From NCBI GenBank assembly GCA_029582155.1, contig CM055912.1, forward strand, positions 1,488,001 to 1,552,000: a stretch of 64,000 nt of DNA. The letters are read 5' to 3'. Under the pieces are notes generated by a model. It searched no databases. It was not told where the DNA came from and worked only from the letters and a program-made list of their open reading frames with translations. Source of the DNA: Panopea generosa (Eukaryota; Mollusca; Bivalvia; Adapedonta; Hiatellidae). Position numbers and translations under genes: made by a program. Positions 10,291 through 21,759 of this stretch are shown piece by piece (the first letter of the stretch is position 1; the number at the start of each line of letters is the position of its first letter).

Positions 10291-10678
10291 GGCTTTACAT
10301 TAACGCTCGCCCGACTGTCTGGGACAACTGAATCATGGGTACGGACAAGTAAAATATAAAGCTGCTAGCCCAACTGGACAAGTGAAAAATCATGAATTAA
10401 ACACAGCATCTCTTTTTTGCAAATCCCCTGTCTCGTATTTGTGGAGACTCCAATAGTGTTTCCCCCAGGATTGAAAAAGGGCAGGGTACCAACTGAAAAA
10501 GGGCATTTTTTGGCGCGTACAAAATAATAGAAAAAAAGTCATTACTTTATTGCGTGTTGTACTGAGTATCATTTTCAGCACTAATAACAAGTATGAAACA
10601 TGTATGTTTTGGTAAATGTATGAATTGTCTTAAATATTTTAATAAGGCTACTTCAATATCATGTATTAATAATACATG

Positions 10679-10721
10679 TTATCAAGGAACTATAGAAGGA
10701 TATATTATAGTTCCTTGATAA
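10679..10721. repeat. 16-bp perfect inverted repeat
   Basis: The arms are 10679-10694 (ttatcaaggaactata) and 10706-10721, the exact reverse complement, with an 11-bp loop. Confidence 0.8.
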
Positions 10722-10859
10722 TATTGTAGTAGCATTATTAATAATACATAATACTATTGTAGTATTGTTGTATTATTAATCAATTATAAAGTAATTAATT
10801 CAATAGTATTCGATAGTTCAAGTACACTTACAAGATGAATATTATATTTACAAATAATA

Positions 10860-11042
10860 AGTACCAGTTGTTATTTCCTAGAAAAGTGTCTGTTGAGCAA
10901 TATTGTGTTTTAACCTTTTGTAAATGTATAGACATTCAGAATCAAGTATATCATGCATAATTGATACTATCAAATTACTTAAAAAATATATATTATCAAT
11001 ATTGCTCAACAAACACTTTTCTAGGAAATAGCAACTGGTACT
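10860..11042. repeat. 183-bp element with 46-bp terminal inverted repeats
   Basis: The left arm (10860-10905) and right arm (10997-11042) are reverse complements with two mismatches, around a 91-bp AT-rich centre. The arms start agtaccagttg. It looks like a foldback or MITE element. No clear target duplication is seen, so the superfamily is unassigned. Confidence 0.75.
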
Positions 11043-11257
11043 TTTTGTGTACCCTTAAAATATGATTACAACATTTACATAAAGAAAATTTTAAGTTGCA
11101 ATTTACCTTACAGTCTCTTACACATTATGGGGGAGTATAAAAAAATAAGAATATAAAAATAAGGTAAAAGAAGAAGATACACATTATATGTAAATTAATG
11201 TAATTTTTGAAATACTCAAGTTATCAAAATGATTTAATGATCTTGAAAATAAATCAT

Positions 11258-11520
11258 ATATATTTCAATCAAGTCAACTTTTTTTTTAAATGTTACTATG
11301 TTTAGAACATTGCACAGTTCTTAAAATATATATTTCGATCAAGTCAACTTATATTTTACTATGTTTAAAACATTGCAGTTCTTAAAATATAATATATTTC
11401 AATCAAGTCAAATTATATGTTACTTTGTTTAGAACATTGCAAAGTTCTTAAAATATATATTTCAATCAAGTCAACTTTTTTTCAAATGTTACTATGTTTA
11501 GAACATCGCACAGTTCTTTA
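11258..11520. repeat. Four-copy ~65-bp tandem repeat
   Basis: Units carry atatttcaatcaagtcaa, then tgttactatgtttagaacat, then gcacagttctta. They begin near 11258, 11324, 11391 and 11452, with small indels. The repeat lies just downstream of the hAT pseudogene. Confidence 0.85.
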
Positions 11521-11648
11521 ATGGTTTTTGTTTATATTTCAGGTACATCTGAAAATAACAACAGTTAATTGTTACTACACTTTCCTATTTCAACTTTTTT
11601 AAACACTTTTTGACAGTTATTTTATTCTAATTATTGACCTTTATTTAC

Positions 11649-14350
11649 TCATAATTCTCTTTGTTTTTTGTTGGCCCATCTTCTTACAGCCCCAGAAAGA
11701 CTCAGGTATTTTGAATTTCTGTGCAGCATCAGCAACTTGTGGGTGCTTTCAACTTGAAGTCTGTTTCTCGACTCTGTCACTGTTCTGTTTACATCAGAGA
11801 ACACACGTTCTACTTCTGCTGTACTGACAGAAAGGACAGCTGCGACAGAACAAAGTTTTTCTATATGTGGACAGAAGTTACCTGCTGTCTTCTTCAGTCT
11901 ATGAATGACTCTCAGTAGAGCTGATGGTCCATTTGTTTTGGATACATCTATTTCAGAAACCATGTTTTTGAAGTTGTCCCATTCCTCTAGGACAGTGTTA
12001 GTGTCCATGGAGTAGTGTTCACTCAATGTCTCAACTTAATCATTGCCTGTGAAGGAATTGAAGTCTTCATCTATCTTCAATGCTCCCATAGAATCGATTA
12101 TATCAGTTTTCTCTATTAGCCTAGTTATGTTGGCTATCAAATTGTCCAAGAATTCATCTTCTAATGTCTTGAGGGAGGCTACAGATTTCTGGTCTGGAGT
12201 AATGTTCTGATCTTGCAGAATCTTTTCTACTTTCTTGGTACTAAGGCCAGGACTATCTTTCAGCTTTTGGAGGGCATTCAGTGTACTCTGAAGTCTAGGC
12301 TGTACAATTGACAAGTCAATGTCATTTCTCTCGAATGTTAGGGCGAGGCTTGTTACATGTTTCAGTGCATCACACAGAAATGAGTTAGATGTATCATCTT
12401 GTATGACTTCAACTTCTTGACAAGTCCATTGGCAGAGGGACCAGAGCCAATTCTCACTTTGTCTTTTCCTGTTTCAATGGCATTCTCCAGATCCATCAGA
12501 ATGGCAGAGTAGCAATCTCTCAGTGAAGTTACTGCATCAAGGTGGGACAGCCATCTGGTATGGGCAACCTTCTTTATTTTTCTAACTTCACTGTCTTCCA
12601 GAAGTTTCTGCATCTTCTCTAATGACAGAGATGCCAACCCTTAATTATTGAATATAGGAGTGTGGTCGAAAGCAAGGGTTTGTAGATGCTCTGAGATGGC
12701 ATTTCAGCACTTTTCAGTGATAAAAAGTCATGTATTTATTAAGAAATATTTCATAATACCTGATGAAAAAGAGAATTGAGTGATATAGTTTTATAGAATA
12801 AATTAAAAAAGCTGACAAACTGATGAAAAGCAAGGCTTTATTGAACATTCAAATTAAGCTTTATTGTGATTTAATTACCGACTCATCCATTGGTCGAGTT
12901 GTCGCAACCATTGTCGATATTTTCCTTGACGACGACTGACAAGTTGAGCGGGTGATGTGCTGTTTTGTAGCAATGTTCTTTTCAAATCACCCATCCCACC
13001 GTTCGATAACATAATTTCTGCATTGCAGACCTTGCAGAATACAATAATTCACCCCCATCTTCGATGTCATAAAGCAAGGATATGCATCGGTGTAACTTTT
13101 AATAAATGTTTGTTTATGTTCGTACTTTTTTTCTTTGGTGGTGTTGCATCCGCCATATTGGGTTTTGAAGGTTGTTGATATGCCTTTCCGGATCATCCGA
13201 TATTGTTTTCGTAAATATTCGGGTATTTTCAGGATAACCTAATTAATAGCGCTTCTAGAAATGACGTAGCGCGTACGGAAATGTCCGAACATCAAAACCG
13301 GTGTCAGTGTAAACAGTGCTGATTATTTGTTTTACCCGTGAAATTGATCCCGGACCTTTTATTTTTAAAAATCGGAGACAATTCATGGAAAATCGGAGAG
13401 CGGATTTTTCGTACAAAAATCGGATTCACTCCGCTAAAATCGGAGGAGTTGGCATCTCTGCAATGACTTTGTTCTGACAGCTGAGTTTTCAAAACTGTCT
13501 TTTGCTGCTAGAGCTAATCTGTGGTTCTGACAGTGGATCGTCAACAGATCTGGTTTAACTTCCTTTAGTCGTGTTGAAACACCAGATTTCTTACCAATCA
13601 TGACGCTGCAACCATCACTTCCAAAGGCAGCAAATCTGTCTAGAGTCAAGTTGGTCTCTATCACCTTCGTTGTCTCATTGAAGATGGCTTAACCACGTAA
13701 GCGAGGTGTTTTCTATTACTAACATCTGTGGCTTCATCTGTCATGATTGAAAAAGCTGGATTGGCATTTACCTTGGTCATAATTGTCTCCTCTATGTCTT
13801 CGACCATAACTGTAATAAACTCATCAATAGTTCTGTGACTGGTATAGTTGACATCTTGACTTAGATACTGCAGAGCAGGACTCTGTAAATCTTCAACAGC
13901 AAACTGGATGAAGTCTTTGAATACTGTAGTGTGAGGAATGTTGTGCATGATCAAAAAGTGAAGAGATTTCATTGCACATTCTACTGCTTTGAATTCTTTC
14001 TCTGATATAGAATCTGCGAATGCTGTCTCAATTCTTTACTGTTCACATGTCTCGAGCTTCAATGCTCTCTGGTGGATCTCTGATGTTTCATGTAGGGTAA
14101 CCTTGTCAAGTCTAAGTGATCTACAGCCTTGTTTAGTCCAAATTTCATTCCCATTTCTTGATTTCACGTTATGTTTCTGACATAAACTACAAAACATGAC
14201 TTCTGTTAGAACGCCTTCTTCATTCTCCACTTTTTTGGAATGCAACCACGGTCTTGTCTGTTTCCAAGAGATGTTGAAACCATGAATTCTGTGTTTGGCT
14301 GCAACAGTCTTTATTGGTGTTGTGGTAGTCACATGGTCTGTTTTTTCCAA
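11649..14350 (-). pseudogene. hAT-type transposase (ZNF862-like), broken and interrupted
   Basis: The segments read in order on the minus strand. 14350-14036 has a TTF-type zinc finger with CSLCQKH and downstream Cys/His. 13972-13661 covers the start of the transposase core, including SIMTDEATDVSN. 13664-13461 has FGSDGCSVMIG and HCQNHRLALAAKDSF. 12625-12362 contains HTRWLSH. 12314-12036 is a variable helical region. 12026-11649 is the hATC dimerisation domain with STAEVERVFSDVNR. This arrangement matches the ZNF862/KIAA1586-like hAT-derived proteins common in invertebrates. Damage: in-frame TAA at 14036-14038 and 12036-12038, frameshifts near 13680 and 12375, and an 835-bp insertion at 12626-13460. 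An acceptor-like TTTTTTAG precedes the zinc-finger block (about 14360), so an upstream exon may exist. No terminal inverted repeats of the outer element were found. It is not functional as it stands. Confidence 0.8.
12626..13460 (-). mobile_element. Non-autonomous hAT element nested in the hAT pseudogene
   Basis: Both ends begin CAGAGATGCCAAC (inverted). Flanks show an imperfect 8-bp duplication, CTAATGAC and GCAATGAC, if the first C is counted as target. The 835-bp element has subterminal repeats of ccgatttt (13375-13450), typical of hAT transposase-binding sites. On the minus strand (about 13160-12920) it keeps the frameshifted 5' part of a transposase with a BED-like finger, visible as FCKVCNAEIMLSNGGMGD in one frame and ATKQHITRS in another. 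It is therefore a deletion derivative of a second hAT family. Confidence 0.75.
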
Positions 14351-14479
14351 AGCAGGACTAAAAAAGAAAGAACATTTATTTCAATTCGATTACATTTAAT
14401 TTAAAGTTTCTGCATGCATATTATTATCAGCTGCTAAAGGAGGCTTTTTATCAACATAAAGTTACCAAAAAAAAAAATG

Positions 14480-14840
14480 CAGTCAATTATTTGATTTTTA
14501 AGGAATCTATTAAAACAAATTGATATTCAATTTAATATAGAAATTAATATTCAATTAAATATAGAAAATCAAGTCAATTCTATTCAAATTATTTAATCAA
14601 TATTTAATCTAATATCATTTTTATATTCAATTAAATATAGAAAATCAAGTTAATTCTATTCAATTTCATATAAAAATCAATATTCAATTCTATTCAATTT
14701 AATAAAAAATTATATCCATTTAATATAAGTTATGTATATCTTTAAATCACTGTTTAAAATCACATTACACAATCAAAACAAATTATAAAAAAAAATTAAA
14801 AGATAAGGTACAAACAACAAATTTGCACAAAATGACCTAT
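14480..14840. repeat. AT-rich degenerate tandem sequence
   Basis: The motif tattcaattaaatatagaaaatcaagt recurs imperfectly at about 14525-14720. The rest is AT-rich low-complexity sequence with nothing gene-like. Confidence 0.6.
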
Positions 14841-14918
14841 TTATATGTTGACATGCCGTAAAACATCATTCATTCATTATACAAACAACCGAGCCCAAGT
14901 AGTTTTTGTAAATAATGT

Positions 14919-15208
14919 CTACTTTCTAATGGAAACTGTGTCATGCGCAAGTGTTACTTTTGGACAATTGAGTACTACCCTATCTAAAAAACTCCGAGTA
15001 ATTGCCTCCATGTGCATAAACTTTGGTAAACGTTGTAGAAGCTCTGTGCAGCCCCACATGCGTAACTTTTGGACTATCTCTGGTACTACACTCTTTATAA
15101 ATTGTTGAGATATTGCGATTGTGTCCACATGTAAAAATGCTTGAAAAACTTTGAAAGCATCAATTTTTTTTTGTGGCAAGACACGGGATTTTTTAGTAAT
15201 TGTACTTA
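14919..15208 (-). CDS. Candidate 3'-terminal coding exon, function unknown
   Basis: With acceptor CAAATACAG at 15209 and two leading bases, the minus strand is open for 95 codons before TAG at 14919-14921. The composition is protein-like: a basic start (STITKKSRVLPQKKID), then helical segments with alternating hydrophobics and a WGCTELLQRLPKF stretch. Its phase fits the exon at 18318-18415, which ends with one base. No family is recognised. The upstream flank is closed by a stop in the same frame, which agrees with an exon boundary. Confidence 0.35.
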
Positions 15209-15891
15209 CTGTATTTGTTTTAAATGCATGCTAGGTAATTTTTTAAATGTAAAACATGAAATATTTGTGTATATGTTTACTTTTATTTCCCTTCCTTTAC
15301 AACTGGAGACCGTCGTATGTCTGTTAACTTAAACAACTATGGCCAATTCAATTTGTTTCAGCTTTTCCATAGGACTAGTACCATAATTCTAGATTAAAGT
15401 AAGGAAAAGCTGTTTTTTGTCAGGACAAGCAGATTTTAGAAATACTTGTCCAGTAATAAAAAACTAATGTAATGGCCTATTTATGTGAGAAAGTTTGATA
15501 GCTTTTCACAGAAAAATCAATAAAAGGTAGTAACAGTTACTAAATAATTAAAATCAATCAACTTACAACTTCTCGCACTATAATAAATTGTGGCCTGTTG
15601 GCTCAAATTCTATATTAGGTAGATATGGTTTTTAAAAACAAATAAACGTGTGGAAGTCTCATCTGTCATTGACATTGGCTTCTGTCATCTCTTACCGTAA
15701 TTTGAGCAAGTGCTGGCATATGGCTTCTCAATAATTTTTATTGAGTTACTGTACTTGTCCACTGGCAATCATTTCTAACAAATCATTTTCGTTTTACATA
15801 TTGAGCCGAATTTTTTTTTTCAAAATAGTGACCTCCACATGATTTTCAAAAATACTGATGTGCATTACATACAAAAGATCCTCCCATTTAC
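15209..15891. other. No recognised gene
   Basis: This is AT-rich, unique-looking sequence with no supportable feature. The bases ttttcagctt at 15355-15364 look acceptor-like on the plus strand but are not followed by an open coding block. Confidence 0.4.
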
Positions 15892-16022
15892 CTTCTTTCT
15901 ATCATCCCCATTCTCAACTGAATCAACTGCACAATAAGGACGGGCAGTCAGGATGAACATGCAGCACTTGCAGAAACCACAGGTGTGACACAGGAACAGT
16001 CCTTCTCATCTAGTTTATAGCT
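15892..16022 (-). pseudogene. Cys-rich exon with a frameshift (duplicate of 26213-26272)
   Basis: An exon-like block on the minus strand lies between acceptor ATTAACAG|A and donor AAG|GTAAAT. Phase 0 reads SYKLDEKDCSC. A shift of two bases then gives HTCGFCKCCMFILTARP followed by CAVDSVENGDDRKK up to the donor. The two halves clearly belong together as a cysteine-rich segment, so one base has been lost or two gained near 15975. Its 3' half is homologous to 26213-26272. It may be an exon copy that has decayed, or a sequencing error in a live exon. The cysteine spacing suggests a zinc-binding fold, but no named domain can be assigned safely. Confidence 0.45.
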
Positions 16023-16424
16023 CTGTTAATGAATGGTGCAGTGTACATGTAAGGATGAGCACAGTAATCTGTTATATGACAGTGTGAGTCAATTATGAAT
16101 TTAGAAAAAAAAAAGATGTTTGAAAAATGGGGTATGAATACATGATTTCAGAAGTATACTTTCACTTTGTCTACTGTATATACTGAACAGAAAAAAATTA
16201 TCTTGAATGACACATGAACTCTACTTGTCTCATCATATTTTGATTGTGCAGAGATTGACAAACAATAAAATGTAAGTTTCATTGCTTTCATTTGGGGTCT
16301 TTAAAATGTGCATGCAAACTTTTTTTATTTACTATAGAATAGAGAACAAAAATCAATGATGGGCTTACACCTATATTGCAATAATATTTAATAGTTCCAC
16401 TAAAGTAACCACCAATTTAACATA

Positions 16425-16575
16425 TCACTGCTGTCGTAGGTCTGGGTGCAGTTTGGTACAAAAACTTCTCCCAGTTTCATGCAGAAAGATGATTGTTCTA
16501 CCCAGATTCTTTCTGGTGCATTCCCCCGCCAATAATACTAGATATGTCATATATAACCTGTCATGTGTTGGAAAT
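16425..16575 (+). repeat. SINE family C, degraded 3' part
   Basis: It retains cactgctgtcgtaggt ... gtacaaaaact and the family's 3' end atgtcatatataacctg..atgtgtt. It aligns with 34487-34716. Confidence 0.55.
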
Positions 16576-16799
16576 TATTAACTTCTACAGCTTGTTATTT
16601 ATAACAATTTCTTTTGTTGGGAAGAATCTATAACTTAGGCAGCTGTGCAAATTCATACCTGTATTTTTACCATTAAAACACATTTTCCCAAAGTTGCTGC
16701 AGGGTCCAAGTTAACCATCCAGGATCAAAGGAAAGAATGGTTAGGTTAACCGATGCTAAAACTTCAAACAATCAAAATGTTGTAGCATCTCTATGGGAT

Positions 16800-17937
16800 A
16801 GGGGCGGCTGTATAATGATCTGTGTGTGTTCACAATCCCCTGACTGCCATGTTTTTTAATGAATCACTACCGTTTGAGCAACCTTGGTAGCGGTTCCTTC
16901 GAAGAACATTTCTGTGAAATTATTTTAAAATCGAGCAAGTAGTTTCTAACACGAAGATTTTTCAAGTTTTTACTTATTAAACTTGCCCTGCCCCCCTGGC
17001 CGCCATGTTTTTTGACAAATCAAGATGGCTTGAACAAACTTGGTATAGGGTCACCCAAGGACCATTTCTGTGAAATTATTTTAAAATCGAGCCAGTAGTT
17101 TCTGACAAGAAGATTTTTAAAGTTTTTACTATAGCATATGGTAAACTAACCCCAACCCCTGGCCGCCATGTTTTTTGACGAATCAATATGGCTTGAACAA
17201 ACTTGGTAGAGGGTCACACAAGGAACATTTGTGTGAAATTATTTTAAAATCGAGCCAGTAGTTATTGACAAGAAGATTTTTTAAGGTTTTACTATAGCTT
17301 ATATAATAAACTAACCCCACCCCCTGGCCGCCTTGTATTTTGACGAATCAAGATGGGTTGGACAAACTTGGTAGAGGGTCACCAAAGGATTATTTCTGTG
17401 AAATGATTTTAAAATCGAGCCAGTAGTTTCTGACAAGAAGATTTTTTAAGTTTTTACTATAGCTTATATAGTAAACTAATCCCTACCCCTGGCCACCATG
17501 TGTTTTGATGAATCAAGATGGGTTGAACAAACTTGGTAGAGGGTCACCTTAGGAACATTTCTGTGAAATGATTTTAAAAACAATCCAGTAGTTTCTGACA
17601 AGATGGGTTGAACAAACTTGGTAGAGGGTCATCCAAAGAATATTTCTGTGGAATTACTTTAAAATCTAGCAAGTAGTTTCTGACAAGAAGATTTTTTAAG
17701 TTTTTACTAATTAAACTTGCTCCGCCCCTTGGCGGCCATGTTTTTTTATGAATCAAGATGGGTTGAACAAACTTGGTAGAGGGTCACCCAAGGAACATTT
17801 CTGTAAAGTTATATCAAAATTTGCCCAGTGGTTTCAGAGAAGTTGTTAGAAGCTAAAATTTAATGACGGACGACAGACGGCGGACACCAGGCGATCACAA
17901 AAGCTCACCTGTGAGCCTTTGGCTCAGGTGAGCTAAA
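16800..17937 (+). repeat. VNTR composite element ending in a hairpin
   Basis: About seven units of roughly 150 bp, each with ggccgccatgttttttgac, aacaaacttggtagagggtcac and aaaatcgagccagtagtttctgac, run from about 16840 to 17830. The last unit leads into gacggacgacagacggcggac and then a 3' hairpin at 17902-17934 (16-nt and 14-nt arms, TTT loop) followed by A-rich sequence. A VNTR body with a conserved hairpin end is characteristic of abundant bivalve repeats (family knowledge, not verified here). Confidence 0.8.
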
Positions 17938-18129
17938 AATAAAGTTTGCTCTCTCTCTACACATTGCATACTCTACAAGAGTTGTAATTTAACTTTTTTT
18001 TAAAAGCAAACTTGCTTTTCTTTTGTTTACTTTTTCTTGTAAGACTGTTCCAGATCCTAATAGTTTAATAAATGTCTCCTATTATAAGATGTGTCCTTTT
18101 CAGCACACTAAACGTTAAATACGGTGTCA

Positions 18130-18215
18130 TGCTGTAATGGGGAGGAAGATCTCAGTACGAGTCTGAGTAGGACACTGTATGTAACAAGCAAACTTTCTCA
18201 CATAAAGTAACATAT
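18130..18215 (-). repeat. Degraded SINE fragment
   Basis: The bases ggaggaagatctcagtacgagtctgagtag and actttctcacata resemble the reverse complement of the SINE family C body. The copy is short and diverged. Confidence 0.35.
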
Positions 18216-18317
18216 TACCTATGCTGTCAGGTACAGCACCTTGGAACACTGAGCCATGAAAGATCACAAGTACATCAATGAAAACAAATTATAACAGATA
18301 AAATAAAAATTACAAAC

Positions 18318-18415
18318 CTTCATTTGCTACACAATTTTTCTGCCAATTGACTGGTCTGCTGGACACAATGTCAGAACACATCTTCAGATGCTCTATCTGT
18401 AATGCAGTCTTATAC
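18318..18415 (-). CDS. Candidate internal exon, function unknown
   Basis: This 98-bp block lies on the minus strand between acceptor AATTGTACAG|G and donor GAAG|GTTTGT. With one leading base it is open for 32 codons and ends with one base. The peptide starts YKTALQIEHLKMCSDIVSSR and includes RPVNWQ, and is clearly protein-like. Phase matches the upstream candidate 24900-25005, which ends with two bases, and the downstream one at 14919-15208, which starts with two. I do not recognise the protein. Confidence 0.5.
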
Positions 18416-21400
18416 CTGTACAATTACATTCAAATATTGACATTATTGATTCACATTTAATAAAATTGGAGAGATAATTCATGCTCAATACATTACCTTT
18501 TAATCGTATGTTACTTATGATTATGTAACAACTTCACTGATTTTGTTTACAACAATATATGTGGCTTATAATTTGTTCTGTAAAAATTCCTTTAATATTA
18601 ACAATGATAAGAGAGCTTTGAAATATTAATATTTAAATATTTAAGTCTTTAATAAAATCTTAACATAAAAAAAAAGCATTTTAAATGATACATAGTACAA
18701 AGTTGCTCAATAGAAATTCTCCATAAACAGGTAAGTGGTGGTGTAGTGTATAAGGTGCTGGCCATTCTTGCAGCTGTCTCATGTCTGGTCCAATGCTTGA
18801 CCCATTAATCTTCAGAAGTGCTGGTTATACCCAGTAAATAGAGTAAAGCACAAATCTTACTTTAAAAGCCTTAGCCAATAAATATCAATAAAGATAAAAT
18901 CAATGTGTATAATAGTAATAATCATGACCAAGAGACAAGTATAATAGCTTGTATGCATTTTATTTTTTTTTCATCTTAAATTGTTTGTATATATTTAATA
19001 TATGTATTGGTAGAGGGCCTCATGGAAGATTAGTTTGTAACTAAATATGTTACCTTCTGTAAATAAATACTATTATTGGTATTATTATTATTATTATTAT
19101 TAAGGACCTTGAAATACAATACATATTTGATTTTGACAAAATATGAACATAATGAATATACCAGTATCAGCAGTAAATCAGACAGCAGTAGCACACTGTG
19201 CAGAGCCATGTTCACTTTTTTTGTTATAATGAGAGTATGTAAATGAAGTTCTATGGAGTGCTGGTCATGTTTCTCATGGTACTAGCTGAAGGTATAAGCT
19301 GGAAGAAAAAAATAACTTTCTCTTTATTGAACTCAATAAAAATGTCATGCCTCTGCATAATTTAAGGATCCTGAGCCATGTTATTGTCCCAATTTCTTAA
19401 AAAATAACGCTAATTTTGCCAAAGCCAGGAGCCACGACCACATTCTCAAAAATGCAAGCAAGAACCCTGAGAAGGATAAGAAACTTGCATCTCTCTACTA
19501 AATGTTTATAAAATAGGTAACAGGTAACTGATTTTATTTTAATTAGATGTTTTATACCGTTTTGAAAATACAAAATGATCTTGAGTTTAAAATATTTCAG
19601 TTAGAAGTCGACTGTCAAGTACTTTCCTCAATTTGATGGGAATGTAGAGAATTTCATTGTGCAAAGAAAGAATTTTAACCAGATTTTGCAAGGTTTTGTG
19701 TGAATACACAAGTGTTCATAACATCTCAATCATTCGTATTTCCTTCTTCATTCAAGTCCATGACGATCTTTTGCCAGTAATAACAGATTAACTTTCAACA
19801 ACCTGTGACAAACCCAGAAGAAATATTGAGTGACTGACTATACGAATCATTCATGGATTCAGAGGTTTAGTCCCCAGAATAACCAGTTTTAGTGGTAACA
19901 ATACTGGCAAGTAGCTGTCAAAACCATATCATGAGAGACAGCGTTTAATCTGAACTGAAAAAAAAATGAATTATTATATTTCTTGAATATGAAACATTAA
20001 TTAATCATGATTTAATCTTGTCAACTTAAAATGAAATTTACCTACCCATTTTACCATAATTTTTTTTACAAAAAAATACAAATTGATGTTACCGCTTTTC
20101 AATCACTTAAGAATCACTGCTAAATATTTCAATGCAAAACCAATATTGACACTAAATGCTTGTATATAACGTTTAATTAGCTATAAAATTGTAATTTTCT
20201 ATCAAAAAGATAACAAATACATGCTTCAATTTGGCTTCACATTCATTCAAGATCACAGTAACAACAATATACGTCCAACAACATGGCAGCACCTGATTTC
20301 AATCCCATGACTGGATGACGCAGTGTCATAACTAAAATGATTTGAAGCTGCAAAAGTGCAATGAAAGCAGATAAAACTGCACTTACCTTTCACATGAATA
20401 AATATTTCTCAATGGGTTTATTCCATAACAATATCAGTTCACTGAACAGAATGAAGTTTTTTAACTTTTCTAATTTTTTTTTTTTTTAAAAAATACCATA
20501 GTAACCAAATAAAAACACTGATTTTAATATATCTTTTGTTTTATATTATATTTTATTAATGTTTCTTTAAATATCCACTTCTTATAACAAACCCTTTCAA
20601 CTATTCACTTATTTTTATTTTACATTTAACATGTGGTTCTGTGCTTATTTTAAATTCATTTTTTAAAAAAAATCTATAAGAAGGTTAATCATCCGGAACC
20701 TCTGTAATTTTTTACATGCACAAGTGAAATCTTATTATAACTTTTGACCTTGACATGTAGTGCATTAGTTTTCAGCAGACGTGTTTGGAATCGATATTGA
20801 TAAAAAACCTAGCATTTGTCGAGGTTTTATGTAAATTGAAAAATGGACATAGTGAGAAACACATTTTTTTCAGGTCTGTATCACAAAATGACTTTCTTAC
20901 TTGTACCAGAAGCATTATTTTTTTATATTTTTCATTGCATTCAATGACCACGTGAATATTATTTGTCAATATTGCCGATTGTGCAGGATGTTGAATTACG
21001 CGTGCGCGATATTCATAACTCTCGGAAGTGATCGAAAACAGGTTACGGGTTCTCCAGGCACAAGCCACTAAGGGATTTTTTTATTTATAAATAAACACTC
21101 AGAAATCAATAATAGTATAAAGCTTAACATATAATTGAGAATGTTAAATTAAATAATTCCTGTGAAAGAGAATTAAATTATTTTCTTATGATTAACTTTT
21201 CCGATTTCATGAATTACTGAGAACTGTAAACCCCGACTTCCGGTCGCTGAAATCTTGATATTTTTAGTTTTTACCTTAGTTAGTAGGAGGCTGCGTGCAG
21301 ATTTTTACTATTATCGATATGAGGATACGCGCGTTTGCTTTAAGTTACCTTATCATATTGTCCATAATACATTTGAATCATAGTAAACACCTACCCGAGG

Positions 21401-21539
21401 CAAACTTTCAGCATACAACCAGCCTGTGTCAGGTGAAGGTCATTATTTTCTAATTTCGGCATACTCGGATTTCTTCCTGAAAACCAGTTGCTGTAAAACA
21501 GAAAATAATGATCATAAGTTATAATAATATTTTATTACT
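18416..21539. other. Long AT-rich stretch without a recognised gene
   Basis: It contains an (ATT)n microsatellite at 19078-19101. A dispersed fragment at about 19463-19515 (aggataag.aaacttgcatctctctactaaatgtttataaaata) recurs at 36166 and 44283. The 'empty-site' copy of the 5S-containing repeat locus is at 20935-21045. Nothing else is supportable. Confidence 0.5.
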
Positions 21540-21698
21540 TATTTATTTTACTTCGTTTGTGCAACACGTTTTGCTCGAAGTCATCCCGTGGAGATCCAGT
21601 ATTAAACATATACGGAAAATGTACCTTGCCCAAAGACACCACAAATAACCGTGGTGGAGGATCGGACCTATGCTCTACCGCTGGAGCACGCGCTCTAC
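21540..21698 (-). repeat. tRNA-derived SINE, family D
   Basis: The tRNA-like head lies at the right end (minus strand: GTAGAGCGCGTGCTCCAGCGGTAGAGC..., B box near 21657). The body matches copies at 24440, 49119 and 52464 and ends in ttattttacttcg. Confidence 0.7.
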
Positions 21699-21759
21699 AT
21701 ATATATTTTATTTTTCACTATGTGTACAATGGGGCAACAAAACATTGATATACAATAAT

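Noticed and set aside
15892-16022. Naming the Cys-rich fragment as part of a UBR4-type ubiquitin ligase
   Set aside because: The resemblance was from memory of short motifs only and could not be checked; the fragment is left unnamed.
20772-21068. 98-codon minus-strand ORF
   Set aside because: It overlaps a dispersed repeat shared with 37105-37650 and has no protein-like pattern.
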